Of a DNA stretch of 61,118 nucleotides, positions 56,558 through 61,118 are shown piece after piece. Both the position numbers and the translations under genes were made by a program. The DNA comes from Methanobacteriota archaeon (GTDB lineage Archaea; Thermoplasmatota; Poseidoniia; Poseidoniales; Thalassarchaeaceae). The stretch is from positions 1 through 61,118 of the forward strand of contig PBMR01000008.1 in NCBI GenBank assembly GCA_002722735.1. Reading direction: 5' to 3'. Each line of letters opens with the position of its first letter. Position 1 is the first letter of the stretch. The notes under the pieces were generated by a model that was given only the letters and a program-made list of their open reading frames with translations, was not told the origin of the DNA and made no database searches.

Positions 56558-56848
56558 ATGGGATTCAAGTCAAGGGCCCGCAAGCGCCGCAAGGAAGCGG
56601 GAGATTCCAGGGGCACCTCCGAGGACGGAGAGCCTGATGAGTACGAGGGCCAGATCAGGTGCGACATCACCGGTTGCGACAACTGGGCAGACAAGAAGAT
56701 AGGGGGCCGAAAGATGGCTTACGATAGAGCAGTCGAGGTATGGGGGTCTTCTGGAGTCTCTAGGAAGGTCCGCAGGGTCTCCTTGTGCAAGCCATGTTAC
56801 CGGGCATGGAAGAAGGAGAAGAAGGACGAGCCCAAGGAATGGTCTTGA
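56558..56848 (+). CDS. Small basic Cys-rich (probably zinc-binding) protein of unknown function
   Basis: GQIRCDITGCDNWADKKIGGRKMAYD...SLCKPCYRAWKKEKKDE. Confidence 0.7.
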   Translation: MGFKSRARKRRKEAGDSRGTSEDGEPDEYEGQIRCDITGCDNWADKKIGGRKMAYDRAVEVWGSSGVSRKVRRVSLCKPCYRAWKKEKKDEPKEWS

Positions 56849-56854
56849 GGTCAT

Positions 56855-56879
56855 GGGCGCAACAATGTTAGTTGTGCCC
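56855..56879 (+). promoter_or_regulatory. Stem-loop upstream of P5C dehydrogenase
   Basis: GGGCGCAAC-AATGTTA-GTTGTGCCC, 9 bp including one G-U. Confidence 0.5.
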
Positions 56880-56893
56880 CCCCTCGAAAAGGC

Positions 56894-58513
56894 GTGGCAG
56901 GCCACCCTAACAACGAACTCATCCTGGGATACGCCCCCGGAAGTCCCGAGAGGGAAGAGATACAGGCCGAGATTGATCGCCAGATGGGAGAGGTTGTCGA
57001 AATACCTTGCATCATCAACGGCGAGGAGGTCTACACGGGAACCACCACCACCCAAGTCGTTCCTCACGACCACGGCCACGTTCTCGCCAACGTCCACTTA
57101 GCAGGCAGAGGGGAGATAGAAGCTGCTTGCGCAGCGGCAGTCGCTGCACAGGCAGATTGGATTGACCTCGGACTCGAGGGCCGGTGCGCGATCTTCGAGC
57201 GCTGCGCCGACCTATTGGCTGGCGTTTGGAGGATGCGAGTCAACGCAGCCACCATGCTAAACCAGTCCAAGACGGCCTTTCAAGCCGAGATCGACTCTGC
57301 CTGCGAACTGATCGACTTCTGGCGCTTCAACTGCCTCTACGCGCGCGGCTTCCACGATGACTTCCAGCCACTGGTTTCCCCTCCGGGGGTTCAGAACTCC
57401 ACGGAGATCCGGCCCCTCGAGGGCTTCGTCCTAGCCATCACTCCGTTCAACTTCACTAGCATAGCTGGAAATCTGCCTAGCGCCCCTGCTGTAGTCGGCT
57501 GCACTTCGGTGTGGAAGCCCAGCCGCAACTCGTACCACTCGAACTACATGCTGATGCGACTGATGATGGAGGCCGGCCTACCTGCGGGAGTCATCAATTT
57601 CCTACCTGGATCGGGCGCGGAGATAACCGAGGCTGCATTGGCAAACCCAGACTTCGCAGGCCTGCACTTCACAGGCTCCACTGCCACCTTCCAAGGGCTC
57701 TGGCAGGAGATTGGATTGGCATTGCCAAACCTGCGCTCATACCCGCGAATCGTCGGGGAGACCGGAGGCAAGGATTTCGTAATCGCCCATCCCGAATGTG
57801 ATAGGCAGGGACTGTTGGTCGCCTTGCTGCGCGGCGCCTTCGAGTATCAGGGACAGAAGTGCAGTGCTGCGAGCCGAGCGTATATCCCACGGACCGTGTG
57901 GGACGCCATATCCTACGACCTGTGCGCCGAGACCCGCAAGATCCGAATGGGCGATGCCCGTGACTTCACCAACTTCATGACCGCCGTCATCGACCAGCGT
58001 GCCTTCGACAAGATCACCGGCTACATCGAGCGAGCCCAGGGGCGCGACTGCTGCGAGGTCGTAGTCGGTGGCGGCAGCGATCACAGCACGGGCTGGTTCG
58101 TCGAGCCCACCATCATCGTCACCACGAACCCGACCTCCGAGTCGATGGTCGAGGAGATATTTGGACCAGTTCTCACAGTATACGTCTACGAGGACGATGA
58201 CTTCGAAGAGATCCTAGTAATGTGCGACGAGGCTTCTCCCTACGCGCTCACCGGCTCCATCTTTGCCACCGACGAGGCCCACGTTCAAAGGGCGTTCAAC
58301 GCCCTTCGCTTCACCGCCGGGAACTTCTACATCAACGACAAACCGACTGGTGCGGTGGTCGGCCAACAGCCATTCGGGGGCGCGCGTGCAAGCGGCACCA
58401 ATGACAAGGCTGGGGGGCCGCTTAACCTGCTACGTTGGATCAGCCCGCGATCGGTCAAGCGAACCCTCGACATACCCCAGGACTGGAGTTATCCGTTCAT
58501 GGGTGATGGCTGA
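56894..58513 (+). CDS. 1-pyrroline-5-carboxylate dehydrogenase (ALDH4-type), GTG start
   Basis: GFVLAITPFNFTSIAGNLPSAPAVVGCTSVWKPS; VGETGGKDFVIAHP; FEYQGQKCSAASRAYIP; EIFGPVLTVYVYED; FYINDKPTGAVVGQQPFGGARASGTNDKAGG. Confidence 0.95.
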   Translation: MAGHPNNELILGYAPGSPEREEIQAEIDRQMGEVVEIPCIINGEEVYTGTTTTQVVPHDHGHVLANVHLAGRGEIEAACAAAVAAQADWIDLGLEGRCAIFERCADLLAGVWRMRVNAATMLNQSKTAFQAEIDSACELIDFWRFNCLYARGFHDDFQPLVSPPGVQNSTEIRPLEGFVLAITPFNFTSIAGNLPSAPAVVGCTSVWKPSRNSYHSNYMLMRLMMEAGLPAGVINFLPGSGAEITEAALANPDFAGLHFTGSTATFQGLWQEIGLALPNLRSYPRIVGETGGKDFVIAHPECDRQGLLVALLRGAFEYQGQKCSAASRAYIPRTVWDAISYDLCAETRKIRMGDARDFTNFMTAVIDQRAFDKITGYIERAQGRDCCEVVVGGGSDHSTGWFVEPTIIVTTNPTSESMVEEIFGPVLTVYVYEDDDFEEILVMCDEASPYALTGSIFATDEAHVQRAFNALRFTAGNFYINDKPTGAVVGQQPFGGARASGTNDKAGGPLNLLRWISPRSVKRTLDIPQDWSYPFMGDG

Positions 58514-59931
58514 TGGACGCGACGGCATCCTACGTACTCCTGCTGGGAACCCTGGCCTTCTTCGGCTACGTCGGGTTCACGGCTACGGCTGAGCGTGAGA
58601 TGGACTCAGACACCTTTCTGTCCGCGCGCGGCAGTCAGTGCTGGGTGCGCATCGGCCTGAGCCTGTTTGCCTCCGGAATGGGTGTCTGGATCCTGTTTGC
58701 TCCTTCGGAGGTCGGATACTACGGCGGCTTCTGGGACGTGGCGGGATACGCGCTCTCCTCAGCGACCCCGTTCATGCTGCTGGCATATGTTGGACCGCTG
58801 ATTCGTGAGCAGCTTCCCGACGGCGTCACTCTAGCAGACTATGTCGCCAAGCGCCTCGGCCGGCCGATGCAAGTCTATGTGGGTATGATCTCGGTGCTCT
58901 ACATGTTCACCTTCCTATTTGCCGAGTTCACTGCCATTGGGAAGGGCATGGACATCCTCACTGGCATGGAACCGCTGGTACCCATGGCCGCCGTGGCGAT
59001 TGTCACAGCTGCCTACACGGCATACGGTGGCCTGCCTGCCTCCTTGCAGACCGACCGCTTCCAGGCCTGGATGATACTTTGGCTGGTTATCGTCCTCCTG
59101 CTCATCCTCTTCGGAGCAGATTCAGGGCAGTTGATTGACGATGCGAAGGCATACAACCCGGAGGACGACTGGTCCAAAGGCAGCATGTCCCACATGGACT
59201 CGTTCGAGTCTGGACTCGCACTGGTCATCGCCATCACCGCTGCCGAGATGTTCTCGCAGGGGAACTGGCAGAGGGCATGGGCTTCCGAGGATGACGAGGC
59301 ATTGAGGAAGGGAGCGGCTATGGCCTCGGCCCTCGTCCTCCCGCTTGTCTTTGTAATGGGGTTCCTCGGCACGGTTGTTGCTGGAAGGGGTGCTGCAGCG
59401 GACCCCTCTGCCGCCTTCTTCTACCTCATCGAGGACTCTGGCAGTCTGCTCATAGCGGCTTTCGTCGTCCTTGCAGTCGCGCTTGTGTGCTCGAGCGCTG
59501 ACACCCTGCAGAGCGCCATCGTCGCATCACTAGCGCGCGACCTCTCCGATGGCAGGATGGAACTTGGCCAGGCTCGAGCTGCGACGATTGCGGTCATTCC
59601 CGTGGCAATCTACTTCGCTTCCACCATGGATGCCCTGAGCGTCTTCGGGATCTTCTTGTTCGCCGACCTGCTAGCGGCTGCCACCGTCGCCCCAGTGCTA
59701 CTGACTCTCTGGCCGGCAGTCTCCTCCAGGGGCGCGCTGATGGGGGCGGTATTCGGATTGGCCTCAGTGGTGGCCTACGGGGCCGTCACCAGTAATCTCA
59801 GCACCGGGTTGGGATACCTGACCTCGCCAACCAACGAGGCCGGACTCGCGAACCTAGGGGTCTTTCTGTCAGCCCTGATCGGATCTGCCTTCGTCACTGT
59901 GGCAGGTTCTTACGCCCTACCAGACGAGTGA
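58513..59931 (+). CDS. Sodium:solute symporter, possibly proline permease (PutP-like)
   Basis: ~13 TM SSS-family pattern; TAYTAYGGLPASLQTDRFQAWMI; follows P5C dehydrogenase with 1-nt overlap. Confidence 0.85.
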   Translation: MDATASYVLLLGTLAFFGYVGFTATAEREMDSDTFLSARGSQCWVRIGLSLFASGMGVWILFAPSEVGYYGGFWDVAGYALSSATPFMLLAYVGPLIREQLPDGVTLADYVAKRLGRPMQVYVGMISVLYMFTFLFAEFTAIGKGMDILTGMEPLVPMAAVAIVTAAYTAYGGLPASLQTDRFQAWMILWLVIVLLLILFGADSGQLIDDAKAYNPEDDWSKGSMSHMDSFESGLALVIAITAAEMFSQGNWQRAWASEDDEALRKGAAMASALVLPLVFVMGFLGTVVAGRGAAADPSAAFFYLIEDSGSLLIAAFVVLAVALVCSSADTLQSAIVASLARDLSDGRMELGQARAATIAVIPVAIYFASTMDALSVFGIFLFADLLAAATVAPVLLTLWPAVSSRGALMGAVFGLASVVAYGAVTSNLSTGLGYLTSPTNEAGLANLGVFLSALIGSAFVTVAGSYALPDE

Positions 59932-59935
59932 TTCC

Positions 59936-60715
59936 ATGGCCAATGAGGGACCTCTGTCAAGGCTGACTTCCCCCTGGGGGGGTTTCTGGGCCCCATCATG
60001 GTCACGGCGGGAGCATTTGGGAGGGAGATGGCTCCCTGTCGAGATGTTCCTGATCGGACTATTTCTGGTCGCCACGCCCTACTTGATCTCGAACAGCATC
60101 TCCCACCACTACCTAGTCACTGTCTGGGACCCCGAGGTCGCACTGGACCGGCAGATTCCGGCAGTCTATTGGATGATTCTGCCGTATACCGCGCTTTACC
60201 TGTACTATCCCGTGACGCTAGCCCTCAGCCCTAGGGACGACAGGGGGCGGGCCGAGCTGACCGTGGGAATGCAGGCCCTGATCTCGGTCACGATCCTCTG
60301 CACCGCCTTCCACTTGATAATGCCGGCCGAGGTCGACCTCCGGGACCAGCTCGACTGGGATTCGATGAACGCGTGGCAGACCTCCATGTTCGAGTTCATC
60401 CACTCCTCGGACAACCCGTGGAACTCGTGGCCAAGCCTCCACATCGTCCACGCCTACTTCCTCACCCGCTTGATGACCATGTGGGTAGTCAGGGAGTACT
60501 CGGGACACGCTCTGGCCAAGCCCTTCCTCTTCCTGCTGTGGCTGGAACTGGCCCTCCTATGCATCAGCATCATGACTACCAAGCAGCACTATGCCTTCGA
60601 TCTCGTCACTGGCGTGGCCCTGAGTCACCTCGTCTGGGTCATTTGCAGGCCACAGCTCGCTCTGGTAGAGTCGATGGGCCCCAAAGACTTCGCCGAAGAA
60701 GCCGGTTGGACCTAA
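59936..60715 (+). CDS. PAP2/Aur1-like membrane protein
   Basis: NPWNSWPSLHIVHAYFLTRLMTMWVV; TKQHYAFDLVTGVALSHLVWVI; six hydrophobic segments. Confidence 0.82.
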   Translation: MANEGPLSRLTSPWGGFWAPSWSRREHLGGRWLPVEMFLIGLFLVATPYLISNSISHHYLVTVWDPEVALDRQIPAVYWMILPYTALYLYYPVTLALSPRDDRGRAELTVGMQALISVTILCTAFHLIMPAEVDLRDQLDWDSMNAWQTSMFEFIHSSDNPWNSWPSLHIVHAYFLTRLMTMWVVREYSGHALAKPFLFLLWLELALLCISIMTTKQHYAFDLVTGVALSHLVWVICRPQLALVESMGPKDFAEEAGWT

Positions 60716-61118
60716 CTAATTGTAGACGAGGGGAAGCATCTCGTTCGCTGCTGTTTCGCAGGCATTGGCAACATCGTCCAGCCTCTGTAGAACCCGATAC
60801 ATGTGGACGGCTGCCAGGGGCGCGTCCTCGCCTTGGCTGAACACGAAGGCAGCAGCCCGACTCTCGACCAAATCAGCCTCGTGCTCCGCGAGATTGACAG
60901 CGTCAATGAGATTCCTGAGCCTCTCTCGGCCGGCCTTGGTGTATCCAGATAGGGTGAGGTCGAGCAACTCCGCAACAGAATCCTCGTACAAGGCAGTAGT
61001 CTTAGCAACGGCCTCTGCCATCTCCTTGAGCATCTCCCGGGCCTCCGTATTTTCATACAGTGGTCTGAAGGACAATTGCTCGGCAACGTTCTGGGCGTAG
61101 TCGGCAATACGGTCCTGC
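60716..61118 (-). CDS. PhoU-like/DUF47-type protein, N-terminus beyond window edge
   Basis: Frame stays open upstream of the listed start (QDRIADYAQNVAEQLSFRPLYENTEAREMLKEMAEAV...); all-helical. Confidence 0.75.
   Translation of the reverse strand, partial: QDRIADYAQNVAEQLSFRPLYENTEAREMLKEMAEAVAKTTALYEDSVAELLDLTLSGYTKAGRERLRNLIDAVNLAEHEADLVESRAAAFVFSQGEDAPLAAVHMYRVLQRLDDVANACETAANEMLPLVYN

Noticed and set aside
1-61118. Mobile elements, prophage, toxin-antitoxin or defence islands
   Set aside because: No transposase, integrase, restriction, Cas or phage structural genes recognised; gene content is metabolic and housekeeping.

Overview
The window looks like a contiguous chromosomal segment of a euryarchaeon, most plausibly a marine Candidatus Poseidoniia / Marine Group II relative. 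That placement is an inference from archaeal information-processing genes (RFC small subunit, L40e, LonB, archaeal-type AspRS, DRG GTPase, UPF0147, an intron-containing tRNA) mixed with bacterial-like genes (Smc-ScpA-ScpB, fused IcmF, FabH, Csp, Lgt-like, PurA). It is gene-dense, with about 53 credible CDS and one tRNA-Met(CAT) carrying a canonical 53-nt BHB intron. I saw no rRNA, CRISPR array, transposon or prophage. The best candidate for an undescribed system is a tightly packed five-gene minus-strand cassette at 15434-19617: zinc-ribbon protein, divergent Lgt-like transferase, tetraether-synthase (Tes)-like radical SAM protein, and two EF-hand membrane paralogs. Other notable items are an APC permease with a C-terminal EF-hand, a glycine-zipper/RidA fusion, a SMUG1-like uracil-DNA glycosylase, a PI-PLC-like lipoprotein, an Smc with a long acidic tail, and several strong inverted repeats just upstream of start codons, including an 18-bp perfect palindrome. 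All calls come from reading the sequence and recalling family motifs; no database search was run.
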